Shown here piece after piece: positions 17,651-27,014 of a stretch of 64,000 bases of DNA (position 1 is its first letter; each line of letters begins with the position of its first letter). A program made the position numbers and the translations under genes. This DNA is from Chloroflexi bacterium HGW-Chloroflexi-4 (lineage in GTDB: Bacteria; Chloroflexota; Anaerolineae; Anaerolineales; Anaerolineaceae): the NCBI GenBank assembly GCA_002840715.1, contig PHBW01000011.1, positions 35,075 through 99,074 of the forward strand. Direction: 5' to 3'. The notes beneath the pieces are model-generated. The model saw nothing but the letters and a program-made list of their open reading frames with translations, ran no database searches and had not been told where the DNA came from.

Positions 17651-19538
17651 TGTTAAATTCAAAGACCGACTCAAATATGCAGTAGACAATACCTTTTCAA
17701 AAGGTTCAGGTGCATTGATTCTTTGGCTGGGTATTCTATCAGTTGTCATTATCGGCTTTATGGCCGTAGTTGTGACCGTTTTTAAGATTTCGCCAGACGG
17801 TGAAGCCCCCTTAGGTTTTTGGGAAGCATTCTGGCGCAACCTCATGCGCACTCTTGACGCCGGAACTATGGGCGGCGATGCAGGTTGGGGATTCCGCATT
17901 GCGATGCTCATAGTGACCATCGGCGGTGTGTTTGTCATCAGTACCCTGATCGGTATCTTGTCTTCTGCCATCGAAGCCAAACTGGATGACCTGCGTAAAG
18001 GTCATTCACGACTCCTTGAAGCAAACCATACGGTCATTCTGGGTTGGACGGAACAAATATACACCATCATCCCTGAGATTGTCTCAGCCAATGAAAACCA
18101 AAAATCATCTTGCATCGCCATCATGAGCGAACATGATAAAGTAGAAATGGAAGAATCATTGCAAGGGCGAATCGGAAAAACAGGCTCAACACACATTGTC
18201 TGCCGCACAGGCAGCCCCATGGATATCAATGATCTCAGCATTGTTTCGATCAACTCATCAAGATCGATCATTGTTTTGTCCCCAGAAGAAAGTGAAGACC
18301 CCGATGCAGAGGTGATCAAGATTATTCTGGCAATCACCAACCACCCAGACCGCCGTCAGGAACCTTTTCACATCATTGCCGAAATCAGAAACCCGCGTAA
18401 TTCTGAAATCGCCAAGATCGTTGGCAAAGACGAACTCGAAACCATTCAGACCGGTGAGATCGTTGCCCGCATCATCGCACAAACCTGCCGTCAATCCGGT
18501 TTATCTGTGGTTTACACCGAACTGATGGATTTTGGCGGCGATGAGATCTACATCAAATCCTTCCCTGAATTAGTTGGTAAAACCTATGGTGAGGTAATTC
18601 CCTTATTCAACAAAAACTGTATCATGGGCATTCGAAAAGAAGGTAATCCTGCTCAATTAAATCCACCCATGGATACTGTTTTGACGGCGGATGATCAGTT
18701 AGTCGTCATCGCTGAAGATGATGACAAAATCTTTATAGACGGAAAAACTGCCGTTCACCCTGAATTAATCAAATCATTGAAGAGTGACAATTCAAAACCC
18801 GAAAAAACCCTGCTTATGGGTTGGAATTGGAAAGCGCCATCCATCATCCGCGAACTTGATAATTACGTCTCCAAAGGTTCAACCATTACCATCGTGGCAG
18901 AAACAGAAGGTGTTCAAGAGATATTAAATGACCTGGCCAAGGAATTGAAAAACCAAAAATTAACCTTCCTTGAAGGCGATATCACTGATCGCAAAAACCT
19001 GGAATCACTCGATCTTGGCTCATTTGGCCATATCATCCTCTTATGCTATTCAGATGATCTGGCAGTGCAAAAGGCCGACGCCCGCACCATGATCACACTC
19101 CTGCATTTGCGTAACATTGCTGAAAAGACAAATCAAGACTTCTCGATTGTCAGTGAAATGCTCGACATCCGCAACCGCAACCTGGCCGAGGTTTCTCAAG
19201 CGGATGATTTCATAGTAAGCGACAAATTAATCAGTTTAATGATGGCTCAGGTTTCGGAGAATAAAGCCTTAAATTCAGTCTTTCAGGATATTTTTGATAC
19301 AGATGGTTCAGAGATTTATCTCAAACCTATGTCTGAATATGTTGAACCAGGTAAACCGGTCAATTTCTATACCGTGCTTGAATCAGCCCGAAAAAAGAAT
19401 GAAACTGCCATTGGATACCGCTTGCTGGCAGATGCCAGAAATTCAGCCCAGGCTTATGGCATCCATCTCAACCCAGACAAATCAGAGAAAACCATATTTG
19501 CAGCCAATGACAAGATTATAGTTCTGGCCAACGATTAG
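17640..19538 (+). CDS. CASTOR/POLLUX-type ion channel with RCK-like domains
   Basis: GGAGGT at 17630-17635 precedes tandem ATGs at 17637 and 17640; I use the second. The product has about 632 residues. Two N-terminal membrane helices (about residues 18-45 and 84-108) flank a short pore-loop candidate (DAGTMGGDAG). The cytoplasmic part holds two RCK/TrkA_N-like nucleotide-binding regions: HTVILGWTEQIYTIIPE at ~128 and KTLLMGWNWKAPSIIREL at ~388. The family is best known from plant nuclear-envelope channels needed for symbiotic calcium signalling; bacterial relatives have no agreed function. It overlaps the AlkD-like gene and is followed after 7 bases by a nucleoside phosphorylase. Confidence 0.8.
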   Translation: MKSDVKFKDRLKYAVDNTFSKGSGALILWLGILSVVIIGFMAVVVTVFKISPDGEAPLGFWEAFWRNLMRTLDAGTMGGDAGWGFRIAMLIVTIGGVFVISTLIGILSSAIEAKLDDLRKGHSRLLEANHTVILGWTEQIYTIIPEIVSANENQKSSCIAIMSEHDKVEMEESLQGRIGKTGSTHIVCRTGSPMDINDLSIVSINSSRSIIVLSPEESEDPDAEVIKIILAITNHPDRRQEPFHIIAEIRNPRNSEIAKIVGKDELETIQTGEIVARIIAQTCRQSGLSVVYTELMDFGGDEIYIKSFPELVGKTYGEVIPLFNKNCIMGIRKEGNPAQLNPPMDTVLTADDQLVVIAEDDDKIFIDGKTAVHPELIKSLKSDNSKPEKTLLMGWNWKAPSIIRELDNYVSKGSTITIVAETEGVQEILNDLAKELKNQKLTFLEGDITDRKNLESLDLGSFGHIILLCYSDDLAVQKADARTMITLLHLRNIAEKTNQDFSIVSEMLDIRNRNLAEVSQADDFIVSDKLISLMMAQVSENKALNSVFQDIFDTDGSEIYLKPMSEYVEPGKPVNFYTVLESARKKNETAIGYRLLADARNSAQAYGIHLNPDKSEKTIFAANDKIIVLAND

Positions 19539-19545
19539 GATTTTT

Positions 19546-20316
19546 ATGACACGTAAAGCGCCCATCCTTGAATTTGATGATGACAGGTCAGCCATCTTGA
19601 TGCCTGATCCTTACCGTTTTGCCAAAAGCGGACCAATTCCGGCAAGAGCAGTCTTATGTTTTTTCAAAGATGTCTTTGACACCCTGATCGCAGAAGGCAA
19701 ACTAACCAAATTAGGGAATTTAAATTCGGAAATTGGCGAAAACCCCCTATATTCCTATTTGATCGATGGAAAACCCATATCAGTGCTTCACCCGGGCGTA
19801 GGTGCCCCACTTGCAGCCGGTTTTCTCGAAGAATTGATCGCCGTTGGGGTCACAAAATATATCGTTTGCGGCGGATGTGGCGTGCTTAACCACGAGATTG
19901 CCGCTGGACATCCTGTAATTTTGACTGGGGCAATTCGCGATGAGGGCACCTCATACCATTATTTACCGCCTACCAGAGAGGTTAAAGCCAATCTCAAGGG
20001 TGTGGCCGCACTCGAAAAAGTTTTTTCAGACGCTGGTTTGGAATACCGCACCGGTAAAACCTGGACAACGGATGCCATATACCGTGAAACGAAGGGTAAA
20101 CGCAATATCCGCATGGAGGATGGCTGTGACGTTGTCGAAATGGAAGCTGCAGCCTTTTTTGCCGTGGCGCAATTTCGCGAGGTCACGCTTGGTCAGGTGG
20201 TTTACGGCGGAGACCTTGTCATCCCCGAAGGCTGGGATGGACGCGCTTGGCACAAACGAGGTGATGACCGTCGACTGATGTTTGAAATGGCGGCAAAAGC
20301 CGTTATGAACCTCTAA
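19546..20316 (+). CDS. Nucleoside phosphorylase (uridine phosphorylase-like)
   Basis: The product has 256 residues with the PNP_UDP_1 fold. The phosphate/ribose site is suggested by VLHPGVGAPLAAGFLEEL and VCGGCGVLNHEI, and VVEMEAAAFFAVA is the family ribose-binding Met-Glu motif; AIRDEGTSYHYLPP also fits. It should split a nucleoside with phosphate into a free base and ribose 1-phosphate. It is the third gene of the AlkD/CASTOR-like operon and ends at a perfect hairpin terminator. Family call is firm; the choice between uridine and purine substrates is not. Confidence 0.85.
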   Translation: MTRKAPILEFDDDRSAILMPDPYRFAKSGPIPARAVLCFFKDVFDTLIAEGKLTKLGNLNSEIGENPLYSYLIDGKPISVLHPGVGAPLAAGFLEELIAVGVTKYIVCGGCGVLNHEIAAGHPVILTGAIRDEGTSYHYLPPTREVKANLKGVAALEKVFSDAGLEYRTGKTWTTDAIYRETKGKRNIRMEDGCDVVEMEAAAFFAVAQFREVTLGQVVYGGDLVIPEGWDGRAWHKRGDDRRLMFEMAAKAVMNL

Positions 20317-20320
20317 AACA

Positions 20321-20350
20321 AAAACGGGAGTGTGTGAAAACTCCCGTTTT
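20321..20350. terminator. Bidirectional intrinsic terminator between the phosphorylase gene and lipA
   Basis: AAAACGGGAG and CTCCCGTTTT form a perfect 10-bp stem around a 10-base loop, with terminal T residues on both strands, between convergent genes. Confidence 0.88.
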
Positions 20351-20367
20351 ATATTGTTTCTCACCAA

Positions 20368-21306
20368 TTATTTATTTCCGTACAATGATTTGTGAACTTT
20401 GCTTAACGCCATAACCTGATCAACAGCATGATACGATGAACGCACAAGCGGTGCACTTTCAACCCATTTGAAACCAATTTCCAAACCATATTTTTTTAGT
20501 TCGGCGAACTCTTCAAGTGTGTAAAATCGTTCAATCGCCATATGCTTGCGGCTTGGCTGTAAGTATTGGCCAATGGTTAATATATCCACATCCCACTCAC
20601 GAAGATCACGCATGACTTCTTTAACTTCTGCTATCGTTTCTCCCAACCCCAACATGATACCGGATTTGGTTAATACTTCTGGGTCAAGCTTCTTGGCATT
20701 TTTCAAAACAGCCTCTGACCATTCATAATGATCTTGGGGTTGAACCTTTTTAAAAAGTGATGGCACTGTTTCAATATTGTGATTTAAGATCTCGGGTCTT
20801 TCATCCATCACAATTTTAAGTGCTGATAAACTTGCCATAAAATCGGGAATCAGAACCTCTATTGAGCAGCCTGGAGCCAGCTCACGAATGCGGCGAATAA
20901 TAGCCGCAAAAATCGGTGCTCCACCGTCTTCACGTTCGTCACGGTTTACCGATGTGATCACTGCATGTTTCAGTTTCATGGTTTTAACGGCTTGGGCGAC
21001 TCTTTCAGGTTCTTCCCAATCTATATCGGCAGGACGTCCGTGTTTAATATCGCAAAAACGGCAAGCCCTGGTGCATACGTTGCCGAGGATCAGGAATGTG
21101 GCGGTTCCGTTGCCCCAACATTCACCCATGTTTGGGCAGGCAGCTTCTTCACACACTGTATGAAGAGATTTGCTGCGCATCAGAGTTTGAAGTTTGGCGT
21201 AGGTTTCTCCGGTCGGAGCCTGCACCTTGATCCACTCAGGTCTGCGCTGCGGACGTGGAGTGGTTTGCTCTTTATTAAGTCGGTCTCGCGTTGGCAGTTG
21301 TGTCAT
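20368..21306 (-). CDS. lipA: Lipoyl synthase LipA
   Basis: The product has 312 residues, the standard length. It carries the auxiliary cluster motif [12 protein letters not shown] (about residues 52-63), the radical-SAM motif CTRACRFC (~78-85), SVNRDERED, and a C-terminal RSSYHA segment typical of LipA. It inserts two sulfur atoms into octanoyl groups on lipoyl-dependent enzyme subunits. No lipB or lipoyl-enzyme gene is nearby. An AGGAG lies 7 bases before the ATG, but it can pair with an upstream CTCCT in a hairpin. It is transcribed in the same direction as the two upstream response regulators. Confidence 0.95.
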   Translation of the reverse strand: MTQLPTRDRLNKEQTTPRPQRRPEWIKVQAPTGETYAKLQTLMRSKSLHTVCEEAACPNMGECWGNGTATFLILGNVCTRACRFCDIKHGRPADIDWEEPERVAQAVKTMKLKHAVITSVNRDEREDGGAPIFAAIIRRIRELAPGCSIEVLIPDFMASLSALKIVMDERPEILNHNIETVPSLFKKVQPQDHYEWSEAVLKNAKKLDPEVLTKSGIMLGLGETIAEVKEVMRDLREWDVDILTIGQYLQPSRKHMAIERFYTLEEFAELKKYGLEIGFKWVESAPLVRSSYHAVDQVMALSKVHKSLYGNK

Positions 21307-21311
21307 AATAA

Positions 21312-21343
21312 AACTCCTGTCGGTATTATACCCGTCAGGAGTT
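21312..21343 (-). promoter_or_regulatory. Hairpin masking the lipA ribosome binding site, with a -10-like loop
   Basis: On the minus strand AACTCCTG (21343-21336) pairs with CAGGAGTT (21319-21312), burying the AGGAG that precedes lipA. The loop includes TATAAT (21330-21325). Read-through RNA from the response regulator gene would fold the site closed, whereas RNA starting at a promoter using this -10 would lack the left arm. The -35 region is weak (3 of 6 matches). Confidence 0.45.
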
Positions 21344-21364
21344 CTGTTAGGAATGAAAAAAGGA

Positions 21365-22114
21365 TCAATTTTCAGTCATCAATTTGTAACCCACGCGGTC
21401 AACATTCTTGATCACGGGGTTTGCGCCATCAATTCTAAGAAACTCCTGTCGCAGTAAATAGATCAAATATTTCAATCTGTTATGGGCAGAGACAGTCGTC
21501 TCACCCCAAATTTCATTGGTAATTTCATCATAGGGCAAAACCCGCGGCGCATTCTTTGCCAATACCAACAAGACTTCAAACATTCTGCCCGTGAGCTGCA
21601 CCCTCTCGCCTTTGTAGATTATTTCTTGTGAATCAAGATCAAGGATCAGTTCAATCATTGAAAAGCCAATGCGGTTTAGTTTTTGTTTTTTTCCGCTTCT
21701 GCGCAGCACACCATTCACCCTTGCCACCACTTCAGCTTGGTCAAATGGTTTGGTGATGTAATCATCCATTCCCATTTGAAGCGCTTTAACCACATTTTCG
21801 GTTTGCCGGGCAGCAGAGACCACAATCACAGGTAATTCTGAAATTTTCCTAAGTTGTTGATAGGTCTGCCAGCCGTCCATTTCAGGCATCATAATATCCA
21901 AAATGACCAGATTTGGTTTGACTTCATGGATCTTTTTTAGTGCTTCCCTGCCGCTGCAAGCCCCACTGACATCAAACCCCTTGGATTGAAACATAATTTT
22001 TAGCAGGGTGATATTGTCAGGTTCGTCGTCAATCAACAGTATTCTCGGATGTTCACCTGGAATTCGTTGATCCAGATCAACACCTTCTTTAATGGTTAGT
22101 GTTTGAGTAGACAT
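21365..22114 (-). CDS. OmpR/PhoB-type response regulator, paralogue A
   Basis: The product has 249 residues. The receiver domain (~24-140) has the acidic pair in LLIDDEPD, phospho-acceptor Asp in [10 protein letters not shown], the conserved Ser in VVSA and Lys in ITKPF. A winged-helix domain follows with [19 protein letters not shown] and a VDRVGYKL end. All receiver active-site residues are present. No kinase is adjacent. A second regulator 167 bases upstream shares the same layout and much of the C-terminal domain, indicating a tandem duplication. Confidence 0.88.
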   Translation of the reverse strand: MSTQTLTIKEGVDLDQRIPGEHPRILLIDDEPDNITLLKIMFQSKGFDVSGACSGREALKKIHEVKPNLVILDIMMPEMDGWQTYQQLRKISELPVIVVSAARQTENVVKALQMGMDDYITKPFDQAEVVARVNGVLRRSGKKQKLNRIGFSMIELILDLDSQEIIYKGERVQLTGRMFEVLLVLAKNAPRVLPYDEITNEIWGETTVSAHNRLKYLIYLLRQEFLRIDGANPVIKNVDRVGYKLMTEN

Positions 22115-22280
22115 AAACAGGCCTTTTTTCTCCCTTTTCGGTACACCGTTTAATCCAACCTATTAAATAGGCATTTTACCCCATTTTTGATTGCCAGAAC
22201 AAATCATTATTTAATAAAAGAGAATGATAAACTATCATCCTCATTGTAGCAACAAAATAATTGATAGCGACCAGACAGTT

Positions 22281-23054
22281 TTACTTGCCAGTAATTAGTT
22301 TATAGCCCAAGCGATCAATATTCTCAATCAGTTCAACCTTGTCATCTATCTTTAAAAATTCCTGCCGCAGCAAATAAACCAAATATTTCAATCGATTGCG
22401 CACAGAAGCTGAATTTTCACCCCATACTTTTTCAGTCAATTCTTGATAATTAACCACTTTAGGGGCAGATTTGGCAAGCAGCGCCAAGACTTCAAACATC
22501 TTGCCAGTTAGCTGGATGGTACTACCCTTGTAAGTAACTTCATAAGTTTCAAGATCAATAATCAGATCAACGCCCGGGAACGAGAGTACATTTAATACCA
22601 TCGGTTTTTCAGCGCGCCTTAAAACAGCATGAACACGTGCGGTTACTTCTGCGCTATTAAACGGCTTGGTGATATAGTCATCCACACCGCGTTGGAGCAA
22701 ATTCACAATCTCTTCTTTTTGGTTAACTGCTGATAACACAATAACAGGAATATCGTTAATTCTGCGAATGGCATCCAAAGTTTGATGTCCATCCATTTCA
22801 GGCATGAGCAAGTCTAGAATCACGATCGAGGGATTGATATCGTTTATCTTTTTAATAGCTTCTTTGCCGCTTAATGCACCAGCAACATTGAACCCGTCAT
22901 TGATAAAAATGTGTTTTAAAAGAGTAATGGTATCAGGTTCATCATCCACAACCAGTATGCGTCGTCGGTTTACTGGTTCCAACTCATCAAGATCTACCCC
23001 GCTACCAAAAGACCCTGCGTTATTTTCGGTTGTTTTGAAAGAATTGGCTATCAT
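22281..23054 (-). CDS. OmpR/PhoB-type response regulator, paralogue B
   Basis: I take the ATG at 23054, which has AGGAG four bases upstream; an upstream in-frame start at 23093 would add 13 residues without a good site. The 257-residue product has a receiver domain with LVVDDEPD, LDLLMPEMDG, VLSA and ITKPF, and a winged-helix domain with [38 protein letters not shown] and a DRLGYKL end. It closely parallels the downstream regulator. Both share a GVDLD stretch before the receiver domain, so they descend from one duplicated gene and may read related promoters. Confidence 0.88.
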   Translation of the reverse strand: MIANSFKTTENNAGSFGSGVDLDELEPVNRRRILVVDDEPDTITLLKHIFINDGFNVAGALSGKEAIKKINDINPSIVILDLLMPEMDGHQTLDAIRRINDIPVIVLSAVNQKEEIVNLLQRGVDDYITKPFNSAEVTARVHAVLRRAEKPMVLNVLSFPGVDLIIDLETYEVTYKGSTIQLTGKMFEVLALLAKSAPKVVNYQELTEKVWGENSASVRNRLKYLVYLLRQEFLKIDDKVELIENIDRLGYKLITGK

Positions 23055-23269
23055 GGCACTCCTAAGGATTGCGCAGGTGTCTGCTTTACCCACAAATTAC
23101 TATGCCCGTTCAAGTTGATACAGGATAACATAAAAAAACATCACAAAAGTAACTTTCACAGTAATCTAATAGTATTATATCAGTATAATTTTGGAATTCA
23201 AGTAAAAACAATAATAATATGTCCATCTTTTTACGCCGTGTTATACTATTCTCCGAAAGGATTCCTCCT

Positions 23270-23968
23270 ATGCTCGTTTTAGTAGCTACACCGATTGGAA
23301 ACCTTGGGGATATATCACAACGCGCGCTTGCAGCGCTTGAAACTGCAGATGTTGTGGTCAGTGAAGACACTCGCAAAACAGGTTTCTTGCTGACTCATTT
23401 TAGTATTAAAAAGCCCCAGATATCTTTTCGCGAAGATAACGAACAACGCGTACTGCCTAAAATCATGGAGATTCTTTCATCTGGTAAAAATGTAGCCCTG
23501 GTCACCGATGCCGGAACCCCCTCAATATCCGATCCCGGTTTCATTTTGGTGCGAAGTGCGATTGCCACAGGCATTGAAGTCAGTGCGATTCCCGGCCCCA
23601 CTGCATTGATCATGGCAGTGATCCTTTCAGGACTGCCAGTGCATAGCTTCACTTTCCGCGGATTTCCGCCACGCAAAAGCGGACCGCGTAAACGCTGGAT
23701 GGAGATTGATCAAAAATCACCTCACACTTTGATATTCTATGAAAGCCCTCACCGGCTGGTTGCTTTTTTGCGCGATGCCTTGGAAGTTTACGGTGATCGT
23801 TCAGCAGTGATCGCCAATGACCTGACTAAAAAATTTGAGACCCACTTTCGAGGGTCCCTGAGTGAGTTGATCGCTGAAATGGAAAAAACCGATCTGAAAG
23901 GCGAATTCGCAGTGGTTATAGCCAGCGCAGATTATGCATTGGCTACCACGTCATTTTCCAATGAGTGA
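23270..23968 (+). CDS. rsmI: 16S rRNA (cytidine1402-2'-O)-methyltransferase RsmI, short form
   Basis: I place the start at the ATG at 23270, ten bases after GAAAGGA; this gives [14 protein letters not shown], the canonical N-terminus of Rsm[43 protein letters not shown] and FYESPHRL are the conserved tetrapyrrole-methylase-fold motifs. At 232 residues it lacks the C-terminal ~50 residues found in the E. coli protein, so it is a minimal form. RsmI 2'-O-methylates C1402 at the ribosomal P site. Its last 18 bases overlap the convergent transporter gene. Confidence 0.9.
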   Translation: MLVLVATPIGNLGDISQRALAALETADVVVSEDTRKTGFLLTHFSIKKPQISFREDNEQRVLPKIMEILSSGKNVALVTDAGTPSISDPGFILVRSAIATGIEVSAIPGPTALIMAVILSGLPVHSFTFRGFPPRKSGPRKRWMEIDQKSPHTLIFYESPHRLVAFLRDALEVYGDRSAVIANDLTKKFETHFRGSLSELIAEMEKTDLKGEFAVVIASADYALATTSFSNE

Positions 23969-24676
23969 AAAACGCGTTTTTGTGTCAAAGTAATCTTCAT
24001 TCTCTGCACGTTTCAATTTGCCGACCACCCAATAGGTGAAAGGGGTCATTAACACTTCAATAAAACTTTTAAAGATGTAATTGGTTACCACCAGAGTCAA
24101 GAACAGACTCCACGGAAACACCCCCACCAGACTAGCCACAGCCACAAAAATCATTGAATCCACGCCTTCACCCACCAGTGTACTGCCGATGGTACGCATC
24201 CACAGCCAGCGGCCTTTGGTGGCGACTTTAAGTCTGGCTAGAATTACCGAATTGGTAAATGCACCCATCAAATATGCTGCAAGACTCGCCAACACGATAC
24301 CGCCGGTGCTGATGCCTCCCAAAACGCTGTTGAAAGCGGCTTGCCCAGTGCTTTGCATCCAGGTAGCTTCGCCAGGCATAATGCGCACCAACCAGAGCAC
24401 CAACGCGGTAAGCGTCAAACAGGCAAAACCCGTCCAAATCACACGCCGCGACTTGCGAAAGCCGTAGACTTCGGTCAATACGTCGCCAAAAATGTAGCTG
24501 ATCGGAAACAAGATCGTTCCTGCGTCAAAGGCGAGGGGTAGACCAAAAAGTGAGGTGCCCCAATCCACAATTTTGGCAGATGAGGCTATGTTGCTGATAA
24601 TTAACACTGTCACAAAAAGAGCCATGACCAGGTCAAAATAACGATATACACGAGGTTGTTCAGTTTGTTCGTTCAA
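23951..24676 (-). CDS. Queuosine precursor transporter (YhhQ / VUT family)
   Basis: The product has 241 residues and about six membrane helices. Family motifs include [20 protein letters not shown], with the conserved Asp/Glu pair, and [11 protein letters not shown]. Characterised YhhQ proteins import preQ0 and preQ1 for queuosine synthesis. A tgt gene 3 kb away would use the imported base, and no de novo queuosine genes are seen here, so the cell may scavenge precursor. It is divergent from rsmE with a 60-base gap and overlaps the end of rsmI. Confidence 0.88.
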   Translation of the reverse strand: MNEQTEQPRVYRYFDLVMALFVTVLIISNIASSAKIVDWGTSLFGLPLAFDAGTILFPISYIFGDVLTEVYGFRKSRRVIWTGFACLTLTALVLWLVRIMPGEATWMQSTGQAAFNSVLGGISTGGIVLASLAAYLMGAFTNSVILARLKVATKGRWLWMRTIGSTLVGEGVDSMIFVAVASLVGVFPWSLFLTLVVTNYIFKSFIEVLMTPFTYWVVGKLKRAENEDYFDTKTRFSLIGK

Positions 24677-24736
24677 TCGAAGAAATTCCTTCTACACTAA
24701 AAGATGCACCTAGTATAATCCAATTGGAGGAATACC

Positions 24737-25465
24737 ATGCATCGATTCTTTATCCCCGCTGAACTCTTTCACCCTACTGACATCATTCTACCTAAAGATA
24801 TTTCACAGCAAATTTGCCGTGTACTTCGCCTCAAACCCGGAACCGAAATTATGTTGTTGGATGACCAGGGATTTGAATATACCTCCAGGCTATCAGAAGT
24901 CAGTGAATCGCATTGCACGGCTTCGGTTATCACCAAACAGGCATCTTCGAATGAAGCTGACACGAAAATTACCCTGTTGATTGCGCTAACTCAACGTGAA
25001 AAATTTGAGCTGATCCTGCAAAAATGCACTGAACTTGGCGTGACAACATTTCTTCCCATAATCACAACACGCACTTTAATTCAGAAAACCAGTGATGCCG
25101 ATGATAAAACCCCACGTTGGAAAAAGATCATCACCGAGGCGGCTGAACAATCTCACCGCGGGCGCATCCCCACATTGTCACCCGCACTCAAATATGCGGA
25201 TGCCCTGAAAAAACCCAAAGCAGATGATTCGCTCAAGCTGATCCTCTGGGAGGAAGAAGCCAATCACTCGATCAAACAGCACCTGCGAGATTTTAAGGGC
25301 AAGCATATCAGTCTGATCATCGGCCCTGAAGGCGGACTGTCTGAAGAAGAAGTGGAACTCGCCAAAGCCAGCGGCTACATTCCAGTCAGCCTAGGCAAGC
25401 GCATTTTGCGCATGGAAACCGCCGCCATATATGCTGCGGGGGTTGTGTTATACGAATTGGGATGA
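24737..25465 (+). CDS. rsmE: 16S rRNA (uracil1498-N3)-methyltransferase RsmE
   Basis: The product has 242 residues, the family norm. It begins MHRFFIPAEL, followed by HVLRL-like QICRVLRLKPG in the PUA-like domain. The C-terminal SPOUT domain has the knot motifs TEAAEQSHRG, LIIGPEGGLSEEEVELA and SLGKRILRMETAAIYA. It methylates N3 of U1498 in helix 44 of 16S rRNA. TTGGAGGAATACC precedes the ATG. Its neighbours are other rRNA/tRNA-modifying enzymes. Confidence 0.94.
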   Translation: MHRFFIPAELFHPTDIILPKDISQQICRVLRLKPGTEIMLLDDQGFEYTSRLSEVSESHCTASVITKQASSNEADTKITLLIALTQREKFELILQKCTELGVTTFLPIITTRTLIQKTSDADDKTPRWKKIITEAAEQSHRGRIPTLSPALKYADALKKPKADDSLKLILWEEEANHSIKQHLRDFKGKHISLIIGPEGGLSEEEVELAKASGYIPVSLGKRILRMETAAIYAAGVVLYELG

Positions 25466-25485
25466 ATATGCCGAATGAAATCGTG

Positions 25486-25507
25486 GGGGTTCGTTGCAAC
25501 GAACCCC
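25486..25507. repeat. 22-bp perfect palindrome between convergent rsmE and RsmF-like gene
   Basis: GGGGTTCGTTG and its exact complement are joined without a loop. The palindrome has no clear U-tract on either side, so it may act as a roadblock-type terminator or be one copy of a dispersed palindromic repeat. Confidence 0.5.
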
Positions 25508-25514
25508 TACCAAA

Positions 25515-27008
25515 TCACCTCAATTGTCTCGAAGACAAATTCTTCAGCCGATCTGCCATCACTCGGCCACGTCCTGCCAATCTGCCGAACCGATCCATGA
25601 CCACGCGAATTTCTGTCTTTACATTAACGCCATCCGCGTAACCCACCAGATCTTTACCATTGCAGAACATCTCAAATAGTTCTTCATCCAACTTAACCAG
25701 GCAATTCACACACTGCGCGCCAAAACGCAGCACCCACTCGTGCGAGGGGATGAAAGTATCGCCCTCCCACTCGCCCAGCAGCATGCCCGCGGACTGCACC
25801 GGTAGGCTGCGGAACTGCTCAAGCAGCAGCCGCGGAAAGAGAAAGACGCGCGCATCTCGTTTTACCAGCGTTCTATGATGATCTTGTAAATAAGCCGACA
25901 GATCAAAGCCGGTCCAATGGTTAAAGGACTGACTGAATTTTTCCGATTCTGAATATGAAAACTCGAAGAAACCCGCCCCTTCCATGGAATGGGTCGGTGT
26001 TTCACTGATTTTGAGATTAAGATCGGCAGTCTTTTGCAGCATACAAGCGAAGAAGCCCGCCGTCTGATAACGGTGGGGCCAAAGACGCACAACCTTGCTC
26101 ATATCGGCCTGGTAGAGCTTCCCTTCCAGTGTTTGAATGCCGGGGGCAGCGTGCGGCAGCTTGGGGCTTGCGTCCACCAGTTCCACCGCATGACTAAACT
26201 TGCTGAGCACAGCCTCCACCACGCCTTCATCCTCGCCAGGCAGCAAGGTGCAGGTGGAATAAACGACCTTTCCGCCAACCTTCACGGCCTGCAGAGCACT
26301 GACCAACAATGCGATCTGACGCTGCGCCAAGAGGCGGCTTTCTTTATCCGTGACTGGCCGTTCATCATGTGATTCGGCGGTGCGCAGCCCCTGCATGGAA
26401 CAGGGCGCGTCAATCAAAGCACGGTCAAAGGTGTTAGGAAACCAGCCGCCAAACTTTTCTCCTGCGAAGCGGGTTACGGCAGTGTTGGTGGCTCCCCAAT
26501 GCTGCAGAACCACTTTGAGCGCCTGAATGCGCCCCTGACTAGAGTCGTTGGCCAGTACCAGCCCGCAATCGTTTTGGCGCGCCACGATGTGAGTGGTCTT
26601 ACCGCCGGGTGACGCTGCCAGATCGAGTGTCAGTCCATCATCATCGGTGTGAAAGTCAAAAAGGGCCACCGGCAGCATGGAAGCTGCTTCCTGAATGTAA
26701 TACTGCCCGGTGCGGTGCTCCAACGCGGCGCTGACTGTCAGCCCATCGTTCACCTGCACACGATAACCCTCTTCACAGAATGGAATGGGCGTCAACGTCC
26801 AGCCGTAGCGGGACGACAGGGTTTGGCTAAGATCAATCGTTGCTTTGAGCGGATTGATGCGGATGGCAGGCGGCAGCGACTTTTCAACCTCAACCTGCAA
26901 GGCGGAGAATTCCTCCGCGCTGAGCAGAGGTTGAAAGGCGGCCAGTTGCTCCGTTTTGGATGGGATGATACCAAGAGGTTTCTGAGTGGACTTCTTTTTA
27001 CGCTTCAT
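25515..27008 (-). CDS. RsmF-like NOL1/NOP2/Sun-family rRNA cytosine-C5 methyltransferase
   Basis: The product has 497 residues. An N-terminal RNA-binding stretch (RINPLKATIDL) precedes a SAM-binding Rossmann domain with LDLAASPGGKTTHI (~130) and DAPCSMQGLRTAE, the PC motif with the releasing Cys. YSTCTLLPGEDEGVVEAVL carries the TC motif with the catalytic Cys. The C-terminal ~200 residues resemble the extra PUA-like region of RsmF/YebU, which methylates C1407 of 16S rRNA. The target base is inferred from this architecture. It starts 7 bases after the stop of the Rmt-like gene in the same operon. Confidence 0.85.
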   Translation of the reverse strand: MKRKKKSTQKPLGIIPSKTEQLAAFQPLLSAEEFSALQVEVEKSLPPAIRINPLKATIDLSQTLSSRYGWTLTPIPFCEEGYRVQVNDGLTVSAALEHRTGQYYIQEAASMLPVALFDFHTDDDGLTLDLAASPGGKTTHIVARQNDCGLVLANDSSQGRIQALKVVLQHWGATNTAVTRFAGEKFGGWFPNTFDRALIDAPCSMQGLRTAESHDERPVTDKESRLLAQRQIALLVSALQAVKVGGKVVYSTCTLLPGEDEGVVEAVLSKFSHAVELVDASPKLPHAAPGIQTLEGKLYQADMSKVVRLWPHRYQTAGFFACMLQKTADLNLKISETPTHSMEGAGFFEFSYSESEKFSQSFNHWTGFDLSAYLQDHHRTLVKRDARVFLFPRLLLEQFRSLPVQSAGMLLGEWEGDTFIPSHEWVLRFGAQCVNCLVKLDEELFEMFCNGKDLVGYADGVNVKTEIRVVMDRFGRLAGRGRVMADRLKNLSSRQLR

Positions 27009-27014
27009 CGGTGC

